The notes beneath the pieces are model-generated. The model did no database searches. It saw only the letters and a list, made by a program, of their open reading frames with translations, and was not told where the DNA came from. 51,730 nt of DNA from an uncultured Lachnospiraceae bacterium. Lineage in GTDB: Bacteria > Bacillota > Clostridia > Lachnospirales > Lachnospiraceae. Made by a program: the position numbers and the translations under genes. Positions 43,956 through 51,730 of the stretch are shown in pieces (the stretch's first letter is position 1; every line of letters begins with the position of its first letter). The stretch spans positions 1 to 51,730 of the forward strand of contig UQDA01000020.1 of NCBI GenBank assembly GCA_900539715.1. The letters run 5' to 3'.

Positions 43956-45275
43956 TTATACCGGATTTGTAAGCTCTGTGTTCATCTTATCCTGAGCTTC
44001 TTTCATGATTTCTTCCAGCGGTCTGTCTGTCTTTAAATACTCTGTATAGCTGTCAGACAGAATCGTATTCAGCGCGGATGTCTGAACAACACCTACAAAA
44101 GAATCTTCCAGAGACTGGATTGCTACTGCAACCTTCGGATCCTGCTTTAATTCTTCATCATTCAGAAGAACGCTTCTTGCGGGAAGCTCACCGGTCTTCT
44201 GTGTCCACTTCTTCTCAACTTCTTCACTGCTTAAAAACTCGATGAAACGGGTAGCCTCTGCAGAAGGTGCCTTTGCACTTGCTACATATCCCCAGGAAGT
44301 AACGCATGTTGCTCTGCTGTCACCGTTGGCAGGAATCATACCAACACCGAAATCCAGATCGGGAGCAGTCTGAGGAAGGTTACCGATCATTGCCGGATGA
44401 CCCAGCATCATACCGATCAGACCCTGTCTGAAACCAGCCCAGTTCTTCACAAATTCTGTATCATAAACCTTGTCATCCTTGTATAAGGAAGCATACTCTC
44501 TGATCGCATCCAGAGCTATTGCATCATCTGCAAATACAAACTGACCTGTTGCTTCATCATAGAACTTTCCGCCCTTCTGTTCAATGAAAGAAAGCAGCTC
44601 CGGAACATATCCTTTTCCGCCCCAACCGGACTGAACCAGCGCATCACCGTCTCTCTTTGTCAGCTTTCTTGCCCAGTCAAAGAACTCCTCCCATGTCTGA
44701 GGTCCGTTTTCCGCGTCAAGCCCTGCTTCTGCTACAAGCGCTTTGTTCCAGAATAGAATGATCGTCTGTACATCAGTCGGCATCCCGTAATACTGGTCAT
44801 TATATTTCAGACCGTTTACCGTTGCGGGAACGAATTCCTTCTCAATCATATCTGCCGGCATAACGTTTTCATCCAGAGGCTGTATCGCACCTGCCGCTGC
44901 CAGCTTTGCGACCATACCGGACTGAATCTGGAATACGTCCGGAGCAGTATCCGTTGCAAGAGAAGGTACCAGCTTCTGAGAATAATCGCCTTCCGGAATA
45001 AACTCAAGCTTGATCTTGATATCCGGGTTCTGAGCCTCAAAATCCTTTACCAGCTCTGTCATCATTTCATCTCTTGCCGCACTGGAATGCTGCCAGTAGG
45101 TAAGCGTTACAGGATCTTTTGTTGTTTCCTGTGCTGCAGAACTTTCCACCTCGGCAACGCTTTCCCCCTGCGTTGCCTTCGATGCTGTAGCAGCATCCTC
45201 CGCCTTGGCGCCGCACCCTCCGAGTACCGCTGCCAATCCTAATCCCATCAGCATCATTTTCGCAGATTTTTTCAT
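43956..45275 (-). CDS. Extracellular sugar-binding lipoprotein
   Basis: 439 residues. The signal peptide has a lipobox (AAVLGGCGAKAED), then a Ser/Thr/Ala-rich linker and a family 1 solute-binding fold (VTLTYWQHSSAARDEMMTEL). It delivers the sugar to the two permeases. AAGGAGGATGCAGGT precedes the ATG. The substrate cannot be read from sequence. Confidence 0.92.
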   Translation of the reverse strand: MKKSAKMMLMGLGLAAVLGGCGAKAEDAATASKATQGESVAEVESSAAQETTKDPVTLTYWQHSSAARDEMMTELVKDFEAQNPDIKIKLEFIPEGDYSQKLVPSLATDTAPDVFQIQSGMVAKLAAAGAIQPLDENVMPADMIEKEFVPATVNGLKYNDQYYGMPTDVQTIILFWNKALVAEAGLDAENGPQTWEEFFDWARKLTKRDGDALVQSGWGGKGYVPELLSFIEQKGGKFYDEATGQFVFADDAIALDAIREYASLYKDDKVYDTEFVKNWAGFRQGLIGMMLGHPAMIGNLPQTAPDLDFGVGMIPANGDSRATCVTSWGYVASAKAPSAEATRFIEFLSSEEVEKKWTQKTGELPARSVLLNDEELKQDPKVAVAIQSLEDSFVGVVQTSALNTILSDSYTEYLKTDRPLEEIMKEAQDKMNTELTNPV

Positions 45276-45314
45276 ACCTGCATCCTCCTTTTTATATGTA
45301 TTATATTTATTATC

Positions 45315-46496
45315 CTATACGGATAATGTTTTAAAGAAATCCCGATCCAGGATGTAGTTTGCCATTCCAAACAGTGCTGCATTTTCATCCTGTCCAGCCT
45401 TTTGAAAGTTCAGTTTCTTTGTAAAAGGCTTCAGCGCCTTTTGCTTTACTCCGTTTTCCAGCCACTCGATCGCCTTCCGGTCTTTGGCCAGCGGCCCTCC
45501 GACAATAACTGTTCCCGGATTAAACAGATTCACAACATTTACAATCACAATCTCCAGAAGCTCCATCTGCTCATACAAAACCTTTCGGGCATCCGGATCT
45601 CCCTCCTCTGTCATTTTGATCATCTCTCGATATCCTGTCCCTGAAACATCTTGTTTCTGACCGCCTTTCAGCTCCGCCAGCCTTTCTGCTGCAGGAGCCT
45701 CTCCCAACAAAGTTCCTACGCATCCCACCGAGGAACATTTGCAGGATTTTCCATGAATATCAATTGTCGTGTGACCGATTTCCAGTCCACAGCCTTCTAT
45801 TCTCAAAAGCTTTCCTCTGTTCATCACAGACATGCCCACGCCACTGTCACAATACAGATACAGCATATTTCTTTCATTCCGACCAGATTCATAATACTCG
45901 TTCAGCACAAGGGCATCGGTATCCTTAAACAGATAAATATCCAATTCCCTCCCCATGACACGGTCAGTCAGGTCTTTCAGATCAAAGTCTTCTATATATA
46001 AAGCCGCCGAATATAATATCCTGTTTCTTGAATATTCCAGAACACCCGGAATACTATAGCCAACCGCCGTAATCTTATGTTCTATTTCTGGCTTCAGTCT
46101 GCGCATTTCCGTAATTTCAGCAGACAGACTTTCGCTCAGACAAGTACTATTGCAGATTTTTTTGATCACCTCTTTATGATAGATGATCTCTCCGCTCAGA
46201 TTCAGTACTCCTATGACAAGCCCCTTCACGGTCACCTTGACAGTCAGAACCAACGAAAGATTTTTGTTCAGATTATACAGCATCGGTTTTCTTCCTCCGC
46301 TGGATGCTCCATAACACTTTTCAATCAGATATCCTTCATCTACCAGTTCCTGAATCAGCGCCGAAACCGTAGCTGCGCTCAGTCCGATCGCTTCTACGAT
46401 CTCCGCACGTCTTACCTCGTCCTTTTTTCTGAAAAAATTCAATATATTCTGTTTATTGATATATTTAATTGTTTCTTTTCCCGCCTTTGTCATCAT
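45315..46496 (-). CDS. ROK-family transcriptional regulator (XylR/NagC-like)
   Basis: 393 residues. An N-terminal winged helix (RRAEIVEAIGLSAATVSALIQELVDEGYL) is followed by a ROK domain with the zinc motif CKCSSVGCVG preceded by GLEIGHTTI. Binding of a sugar effector should relieve repression of its own operon. It lies between the phosphodiesterase and the binding protein. The palindrome at 47774-47790 is its likely operator, by inference. Confidence 0.88.
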   Translation of the reverse strand: MMTKAGKETIKYINKQNILNFFRKKDEVRRAEIVEAIGLSAATVSALIQELVDEGYLIEKCYGASSGGRKPMLYNLNKNLSLVLTVKVTVKGLVIGVLNLSGEIIYHKEVIKKICNSTCLSESLSAEITEMRRLKPEIEHKITAVGYSIPGVLEYSRNRILYSAALYIEDFDLKDLTDRVMGRELDIYLFKDTDALVLNEYYESGRNERNMLYLYCDSGVGMSVMNRGKLLRIEGCGLEIGHTTIDIHGKSCKCSSVGCVGTLLGEAPAAERLAELKGGQKQDVSGTGYREMIKMTEEGDPDARKVLYEQMELLEIVIVNVVNLFNPGTVIVGGPLAKDRKAIEWLENGVKQKALKPFTKKLNFQKAGQDENAALFGMANYILDRDFFKTLSV

Positions 46497-46515
46497 AGGA
46501 AGTCACCTCCTGCTT

Positions 46516-47745
46516 TTATAAAACAAATACGGATTCCGTAAGCCTCCCAACCGCATTCTGAGGTTTCTGCCACCCCATATGCTCTGCCAGAGAGGGAATA
46601 AAATCAATATTTTTTACCTCCCGGCTTTCCACATAACCTTTTTTAATATCCGGTCCTGATAGCACAGCAAATATGTGCTGGCATTTCTCATGAACACTGT
46701 CATGGGAAGCATATAATTTTCCTTCTTCCATGCCGCCAAAGGCAAATCCGATCCCTTCTTTCGGGCTTACCAGGATGTCCGCATATTCCTCACAGACTCC
46801 TCTTTCCATCAGCTCTTCCTTTGTCATCACTTTTTCAGCAAAATCAAATTGCTCAAGATATGTCTTCAGAGCCATCCTCTGTACCTTGTCAAAGGACTCC
46901 GGAAGATAAATCTGACATTGAATTCCATGTCCTGTCAGCAACACCTCTGCCTCTTCCGGAACATCTCCTTCCCAGCAGCAGCATACCTTTTGGAATCCAT
47001 ACTGCTCCAACGCTTCTTTCAGCTGCATCGTCCCGTCCTTCGTGCAGGAAATCATGCCATGATCTGTTGTCAAAAGAAGATATGTCTCTTCCAGAAGGTT
47101 CTCATTTTCCAAAAGATCCAAAAGCCGGTCAATTTCCTGATCGATCTCCCGAAGTCTCTGCTGTACATTTTTTACCCGTTCCTCTTCCACATCCGTCCTG
47201 CAAAAATCCGGATTGTGTCCGATGGTGTCCAGATCATCCACATACAAAAAAATTGCTTCCGGCAGCTTTTCATAAGTAATTTTTCCGTTTTCCGTCTCTA
47301 TTTCCCTGTCTGTGATCAAACGCTCCAGTATCGAAAACCGTGTTCTGTAATCTCCGCCGGGCTGAACATATAAATGCTGCGGATCATCTTTTCTGCAGCC
47401 TCTGTTTTCCAGCGTAAACTGCTGTATCGAAACAGTTGTAACATCTTCCTTCTTCAGAACCTCTCCGATAGTTTCCGCTTTATTGAGTCTCCTGAGCGGA
47501 ACCACCTGATTCTTATCACGATCCCAGATTTTATCACAATTCCCTGTCATTTCACTGTAGCAGCCGCTGACAATCGCACTCTGCATCGGATATGTGATAG
47601 ATGGAATTCCTGTCCGGGCCTGTTCAAAAAAACATCCCATTCTCTTTAACCGGTTAATTCCCTTCAGCGCATCCCGATCTGCCATCTGATCATAATAATA
47701 TTTTCCAAACCCATCCAGATTGATATATAACAGGTGCTTTCCCAT
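46516..47745 (-). CDS. Alkaline phosphatase superfamily phosphodiesterase (NPP-like)
   Basis: 409 residues and no signal peptide, so cytoplasmic. Metal and nucleophile motifs: INLDGFGKYY, IPSITYPMQSAIVSG (Thr nucleophile), YVDDLDTIGHNPD, LTTDHGMIS and a late His (ASHDSVHEK). This is the nucleotide pyrophosphatase/phosphodiesterase pattern. It is the first gene of the operon. ATG 47745 follows GGAGGGAGAG; a TTG start 4 codons earlier is less likely. Confidence 0.85.
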   Translation of the reverse strand: MGKHLLYINLDGFGKYYYDQMADRDALKGINRLKRMGCFFEQARTGIPSITYPMQSAIVSGCYSEMTGNCDKIWDRDKNQVVPLRRLNKAETIGEVLKKEDVTTVSIQQFTLENRGCRKDDPQHLYVQPGGDYRTRFSILERLITDREIETENGKITYEKLPEAIFLYVDDLDTIGHNPDFCRTDVEEERVKNVQQRLREIDQEIDRLLDLLENENLLEETYLLLTTDHGMISCTKDGTMQLKEALEQYGFQKVCCCWEGDVPEEAEVLLTGHGIQCQIYLPESFDKVQRMALKTYLEQFDFAEKVMTKEELMERGVCEEYADILVSPKEGIGFAFGGMEEGKLYASHDSVHEKCQHIFAVLSGPDIKKGYVESREVKNIDFIPSLAEHMGWQKPQNAVGRLTESVFVL

Positions 47746-47767
47746 CTCTCCCTCCAACTATTTTTAA

Positions 47768-47790
47768 TCACTATTTTTAGTGACTAAAAA
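47768..47790. promoter_or_regulatory. Palindromic operator, likely for the ROK repressor
   Basis: TTTTTAGT-G-ACTAAAAA (47774-47790) is a perfect 17-bp palindrome. It is overlapped by TCACTA-TTTT-TAGTGA (47768-47783). The core TTAGT...ACTAA resembles XylR-type ROK sites. It sits about 8 to 30 bases downstream of the expected start of transcription, a good position for repression. Confidence 0.6.
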
Positions 47791-47804
47791 AACTATCTGG
47801 GTAT

Positions 47805-47833
47805 AATATACCTCCCAGTTTGATATCTGTCAA
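47805..47833 (-). promoter_or_regulatory. Promoter of the sugar/oxidoreductase operon
   Basis: Perfect TTGACA (47828-47833), a 17-base spacer and TATATT (47805-47810), about 60 bases before the phosphodiesterase start. Confidence 0.87.
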
Positions 47834-48151
47834 TCTTTTGGGCGCTTTTTCTGAAACAAGTTTCATTTTAAAAAAACTTTTGTCATTTTTTATATGATTT
47901 TTTTGATTTTCTCACAAAACAAAGTGATAATTGCACTTATTACTGCAAATATTCAATTTCTTATTGTCTTTTTGACCCGTGCATTTTCTCTCCTCTTTTC
48001 CTCAAATATACAAATGTATATGCCCTGATACCACCTGCAGCAAGCAGATATTCGCGTTATACGCGAATGCCGCCGCCAGACACTATACACCTTTCGCGCA
48101 AGTGTGCATAATCGTGTTTTTGTTCGGCAGGAAAGTTTCTTTCCTATCGAA
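47834..48151. other. Intergenic region upstream of the sugar operon promoter
   Basis: No gene found in 318 bases. The left half is very AT-rich. A perfect inverted repeat ATTCGCG/CGCGAAT with a 5-base centre lies at 48050-48068, and a smaller GAAACAAGTTTC palindrome lies near 47860. Either could bind a regulator; neither matches a site I know. Confidence 0.4.
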
Positions 48152-48187
48152 CAAAAAAACAGCCCCGGGAATTATTCCCGAGGCTGC
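48152..48187 (-). terminator. Terminator of the cold-shock gene
   Basis: CAGCCTCGGGAA pairs with TTCCCGGGGCTG, followed by TTTTTTTG on the minus strand. It starts 14 bases after the csp stop. Confidence 0.92.
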
Positions 48188-48200
48188 CCTCTTCTGATTC

Positions 48201-48413
48201 TTATGCTACGTGAACGTTAACCGCTCTGAGCTTTCTGGAATCCTTAGGATCGCTTTCTACGTCGAAAGTTACCTTCTGGCCTTCTTCCAGAGTCTTGAAG
48301 CCATCAACCTGGATAGCGGAGAAGTGTACGAAAACATCTTCGCCGTTTGCATCGTTGGTGATGAAGCCATAGCCCTTGCTGGAATTGAACCACTTAACTA
48401 CACCTGTGTTCAT
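48201..48413 (-). CDS. Cold-shock protein (CspA family)
   Basis: 70 residues, a single OB-fold nucleic-acid chaperone. RNP1 is KGYGFITN and RNP2 is VFVHFSAI; start MNTGVVKWFNSSKGYGF. AGGAGG is well placed before the ATG. It is transcribed alone from the promoter at 48570-48598 with a leader of about 150 bases, as is usual for cold-shock genes. Confidence 0.96.
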   Translation of the reverse strand: MNTGVVKWFNSSKGYGFITNDANGEDVFVHFSAIQVDGFKTLEEGQKVTFDVESDPKDSRKLRAVNVHVA

Positions 48414-48569
48414 TGTCAGATACCTCCTGAATTATTGGATCAATTGGAAACCCCGCTGCATGCCGTCTTACGAACATATATCCGTAAAAAAAGACTGCAC
48501 ACAAGCCATCAAAAGAAAAGGATGACTTCTCAGTACAGCCAGTTCTAAGCTCAAATTGATTCTGAAAAC

Positions 48570-48598
48570 ATCATAGCATCATTCCCTTGTTTTGTCAA
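48570..48598 (-). promoter_or_regulatory. Promoter of the cold-shock gene
   Basis: TTGACA (48593-48598), a 17-base spacer and TATGAT (48570-48575). The leader 48414-48563 holds no gene and may fold in a temperature-dependent way, by analogy with cspA leaders; no specific motif was identified. Confidence 0.88.
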
Positions 48599-48637
48599 AA
48601 GGATTTTTGCATAATTTATGCTTCAATTTCCTCTTAT

Positions 48638-48684
48638 ATAGAAAGCCCTGCCGTCCCGAACCCTTCCGGAACAGCAGAGCCTTT
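48638..48684 (-). terminator. Terminator of the alpha-mannosidase gene
   Basis: GCTCTGCTGTTCC pairs over 13 positions (with G-T pairs) with GGGACGGCAGGGC around a 10-base loop, then TTTCT follows on the minus strand. Confidence 0.7.
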
Positions 48685-48726
48685 CTTCTCTGTTACTGTT
48701 TCTTTCCTCTCAAAAAGAAACCCGTT

Positions 48727-51700
48727 TTATTTGCGTACTTTTACTCTCAGTGTCTTTATCTCAAATGCACCGAATGTCAGCTCTGCGCTGTCACCATTTA
48801 CTTCGACAGCTTCCTGTACATTCTCCAGCATATCACACAGATAAGCCTCCTCCATCCCCAGGCTGCAGTTCACTTTAGAAGTGACCGCAGCTTTTTTGGA
48901 TTCGTACAGGCGCAGGATGAGGTCACCGCTACCATCTTCAGCAGATTTTACGGATTCGAGGATTATGTTATCCTTCTCTACATTAAAGGCGCTGAACGCA
49001 TCCGTCACACCGGAGAGCACAAGGGGCTTCACATTCAGCTCATAGCCCTGACGTACCACGTCGCAGTCCGCAAAGCTGCCTTCCCATGCAGTAAACGCAT
49101 AGGTAAAATGATGCTCTCTGTTATCCGCACGCATCTCCGGTGCGCTGGAAGCACGCAGAAGCGTCAGCTCCAGTGCATTTTCGTTCATGCTGATGCCGTA
49201 CTTATTTTCGTTCAGTACCGCTGCACCATGCGCATAGTCGCAGAGAGCGCTATAACGATGGTTGCATACCTCAAACCGGTCTTTGTCATAATCTCTGGAA
49301 CGACGTGTCGGACGCTCCACATAACCGAACTGCATCTCGTTGATACCGTTTTCCGCATGGACGTTCACAGGGAATCCTACCTTCAGCAGACGATGGAGCT
49401 CTTTCCAGTCGATATCTGTTTCAAACTCCAGTCTTCTGCTGCCAGCATCCAGACGGATAATCTGCGTAAATGCAGAATTGCTGATGCGTCCCGTCACTTT
49501 CAGTGCCGCGCGCAGTCCGCCTTCCAGAACGATTTCCGTCTTCACATCCTCTGCAGCCGTAATTTCCTGCTCGATATAATTGGAATCGATATCCCACGCA
49601 TCGAAGAAGCGGGGCACATCCTTATAAAGATGAAAACGGTTCATCGGCTCTGCCGCAAACTCGCGTCCGCTATCTTTCAGCACGAAGGATACCACTTCGC
49701 CGAAGCTGTTCACAACGGCCTTTACCTGCCCGTTTTCCAGCACAAAGCTGTCCTTAGCGCAAACCGCCGAAGCTTCATCGGCGCCCTTAACGTTTTCGGG
49801 AGCAGGCAGCACGGAAACCATACCGTAAGAAGGCATTTTCACAAGACCGTATACCTTTCCGTCCATCGTCTGGACCGGAACGGCTTCGCCTTCCTTCGTC
49901 TTTGCACCGCAGGCAAAGCTTTCAGGCAGCTCTGTCAGCGCTTCATACTCAAACCCAAGGGAGTTTGCAACTGTCACTCCCGCTCCTTCTTCCACAAGGG
50001 CAGACGCAGCGTCCTTTGTCAGCTCTGCGCTCTCTGCGAGCAGCCTTCCGTATGCCTCTTCCGCTTCCACATAAACTCTTGCGATGGAAGAACCGGGCAG
50101 GATGTCATGGAACTGGTGCAGGAGCACTTCCTTCCAGAGACGCTCTGCTGCTTCTGCCGGATAAGCATGTCCTTTCCGCGAAGCCAGCGCGCCCCAGAGC
50201 TCCAGCTCGCGCATCGCCAGCTCGCTCCTTCTGTTGTTGTGCTTAACCATTGCCTGAGAAGTATAGGTTCCGCGGTGCGCACTGAAATACAGCTCACCCG
50301 TATAAGTATGCTTCGGGCCTCCCTCTTTTTCCATCTCTTTAAAAAATTCGACCGGCCCTTCCATTTTCACCTTCGGGCAGCCTTCCAAATCCTGCTCGCG
50401 CCTTGCATATTCCAGATAATCCCTTGCCGGGCCGCCGCCGCCGTCGCCATAGCCAAAGGGCAGGAGGAACGCATCCAGGTCGCGCTTCTGGCTGCGGTTT
50501 TTCCATACGTTCATCACTTCCTTCGGGTCAGTGCGGTACGTGTAGCTTGTGGGCAGGAACGATGTTATCTTGCTGCCGTCCATCCCTTCCCAGTAAAAAT
50601 AATGATACGGGAACTGCTCGCCGTCATTATAAGACCAGAAAATCTTCTGGGTCACCAGATATTTTACGCCGCAGCTTTTTAAGATCTGAGGCAGCGCAGC
50701 CGTATAACCAAACGTATCCGGCAGCCACAGCATCTGGCTGTCCACGCCGAACTCTTCCTTATAATATTTTTTACCGTACAAAATCTGACGGATAAGTGCT
50801 TCACCGGAAGCCATATTCGTATCCGGCTCCACCCACATCGCACCTTCCGCTATCCACTGTCCGTTCTTTACCGCTTCTTTGATACGCTCAAACAGCTCCG
50901 GATAATATTTCCGGCACATTTCATATCCCGCCGGCTGGCTCTGGATATACTTGTACTCGGGATATTCCTCCAAAAGCCGGAGCTGTGCCGCAAACGTCCT
51001 CTCCGTCTTTCTGTGTGTCTCCGCCATCGGCCACAGCCATGCAAGGTCGATATGCGCATTTCCGACCGCATAAAAAACAGGGGCGGAAGAACCGTTCTTT
51101 GCCTCCAATGCCGGGCGCAGTGCCTCTCTGCCCGCACGGTAAGAAGCATTCCTTCCTTCCTCATCCTGCTCAAAATCCACGGCCAGCGTGAACTTCTCCA
51201 GCGCCTCCGCTATCTTTGCCGCACGCAGGGACGTTTCGTCCAATCCTTCCAGCACCTGGGCGAGCGTATCCGCATCCATCCAGAGCTGATAAGCATCCTC
51301 ATTCCATACGCCAAACGTACACGTTCCGAGCGTTCTTCTCTTTCCTTCTGTCAGAGGATCCGTATACGAGCCCGGCAATACCGGACCTGTCGCACAGCAG
51401 CCGTCATCGGGATAGTAGTGTCCCGCATAGGTCTCCATCAATATTTCATATTCTGCCCCGGCCTCGCCTTCCTTTGCCAGAACATTATCTTCTATAAAAT
51501 GATGAGGCTGCGTCACCCACGACGCACGGTAGGTTCCGAATTCCTGTCCGTTTACAAACAGCGTAGATTCGCCGTCCGGCTTCAGATCCATAACGATACG
51601 TCTGCCCTGCGCTTCCTTTGGAAGAACTATCTTCCCACGGAACCAGCAGTATTCCCATGTCTTACCCCATGTAAATCCCGGCTCTACCGGCTGGAAGGGA

Positions 51701-51730
51701 GCCGCCCTTTCCTCCTCTTTTGTGATTTTT
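48727..51730 (-). CDS. Alpha-mannosidase, GH38 family (5' end outside window)
   Basis: At least 1000 residues visible; the frame stays open to the right edge, so the N-terminus is missing. Visible N-terminal part: a beta domain with FTWGKTWEYCWFRGKI and STLFVNGQEFG. The catalytic domain has GNAHIDLAWLWPMAETHRKT (zinc ligands), WVEPDTNM and the nucleophile Asp in WLPDTFGYTAALPQIL. The C-terminal beta domains follow. It removes alpha-mannose residues from glycans; no signal peptide can be assessed. Confidence 0.93.
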   Translation of the reverse strand, partial: KITKEEERAAPFQPVEPGFTWGKTWEYCWFRGKIVLPKEAQGRRIVMDLKPDGESTLFVNGQEFGTYRASWVTQPHHFIEDNVLAKEGEAGAEYEILMETYAGHYYPDDGCCATGPVLPGSYTDPLTEGKRRTLGTCTFGVWNEDAYQLWMDADTLAQVLEGLDETSLRAAKIAEALEKFTLAVDFEQDEEGRNASYRAGREALRPALEAKNGSSAPVFYAVGNAHIDLAWLWPMAETHRKTERTFAAQLRLLEEYPEYKYIQSQPAGYEMCRKYYPELFERIKEAVKNGQWIAEGAMWVEPDTNMASGEALIRQILYGKKYYKEEFGVDSQMLWLPDTFGYTAALPQILKSCGVKYLVTQKIFWSYNDGEQFPYHYFYWEGMDGSKITSFLPTSYTYRTDPKEVMNVWKNRSQKRDLDAFLLPFGYGDGGGGPARDYLEYARREQDLEGCPKVKMEGPVEFFKEMEKEGGPKHTYTGELYFSAHRGTYTSQAMVKHNNRRSELAMRELELWGALASRKGHAYPAEAAERLWKEVLLHQFHDILPGSSIARVYVEAEEAYGRLLAESAELTKDAASALVEEGAGVTVANSLGFEYEALTELPESFACGAKTKEGEAVPVQTMDGKVYGLVKMPSYGMVSVLPAPENVKGADEASAVCAKDSFVLENGQVKAVVNSFGEVVSFVLKDSGREFAAEPMNRFHLYKDVPRFFDAWDIDSNYIEQEITAAEDVKTEIVLEGGLRAALKVTGRISNSAFTQIIRLDAGSRRLEFETDIDWKELHRLLKVGFPVNVHAENGINEMQFGYVERPTRRSRDYDKDRFEVCNHRYSALCDYAHGAAVLNENKYGISMNENALELTLLRASSAPEMRADNREHHFTYAFTAWEGSFADCDVVRQGYELNVKPLVLSGVTDAFSAFNVEKDNIILESVKSAEDGSGDLILRLYESKKAAVTSKVNCSLGMEEAYLCDMLENVQEAVEVNGDSAELTFGAFEIKTLRVKVRK

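Noticed and set aside
48592..50682. A plus-strand open frame of 696 codons
   Set aside because: It lies fully antisense to the GH38 alpha-mannosidase, whose protein motifs are clear. Its product has a Cys/His/Arg-rich composition typical of reverse-frame translation, and it has no domain.

Overview
This window reads as chromosome from an anaerobic Firmicute of the class Clostridia, most likely a Lachnospiraceae gut bacterium. That view rests on the PolC-type polymerase, the rimP-nusA-rnpM-ylxQ-infB-rbfA-nrnA-truB-ribF cluster, class III fructose bisphosphatase, a tryptophan T-box and consensus RBSs. Every gene I can support lies on the minus strand, so operons read from high to low coordinates. 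No homology search was run; all names come from motif recognition.

Housekeeping left part (1-26534). The transcription/translation operon rimP to ribF (8872 down to 176) follows a good promoter at 8985-9013. Two identical tRNA-Glu(CTC) genes sit just upstream with their own promoter and terminator. Next are a signalling/replication group (PP2C phosphatase, membrane-anchored Ser/Thr kinase, ispG, polC, a membrane protein) from a promoter at 18090-18118, and a tryptophan ABC transporter (trpXYZ) behind a T-box leader whose specifier codon and acceptor-pairing bases both fit tRNA-Trp. A small lipoprotein, fbp, dapB, dapA and a cobalamin adenosyltransferase complete this part.

Defence island (about 26560-38235). 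A complete type I-C CRISPR-Cas system runs cas3-cas5c-cas8c-cas7c-cas4-cas1-cas2, then a 617-bp AT-rich leader, then 22 repeats with 21 spacers. Past the leader-distal end lie two small overlapping unknown genes, then a lone degenerate copy of the repeat, then an unusual set of interleaved inverted repeats ahead of cobO. Upstream of cas3 is a three-gene cassette (DUF3791-like, DUF3990-like ADP-ribosyltransferase fold, small acidic protein) with its own strong promoter. Beyond it is a short RNA-like remnant resembling the two ends of a group II intron. This is the accessory part of the window and holds the most unusual signals.

Carbohydrate region (38236-47833). One operon encodes a phosphodiesterase, a ROK regulator, a sugar-binding lipoprotein, two permeases, a PHP-domain protein and three Gfo/Idh/MocA oxidoreductases. 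It starts at a consensus promoter with a palindromic operator just downstream and ends at a strong terminator. The genes suggest import and oxidative or phosphodiester breakdown of an unidentified sugar, cyclitol or glycoside.

Right edge. A cold-shock protein gene has a near-consensus promoter and a 150-nt leader. A GH38 alpha-mannosidase runs off the right end, so its N-terminus is missing.
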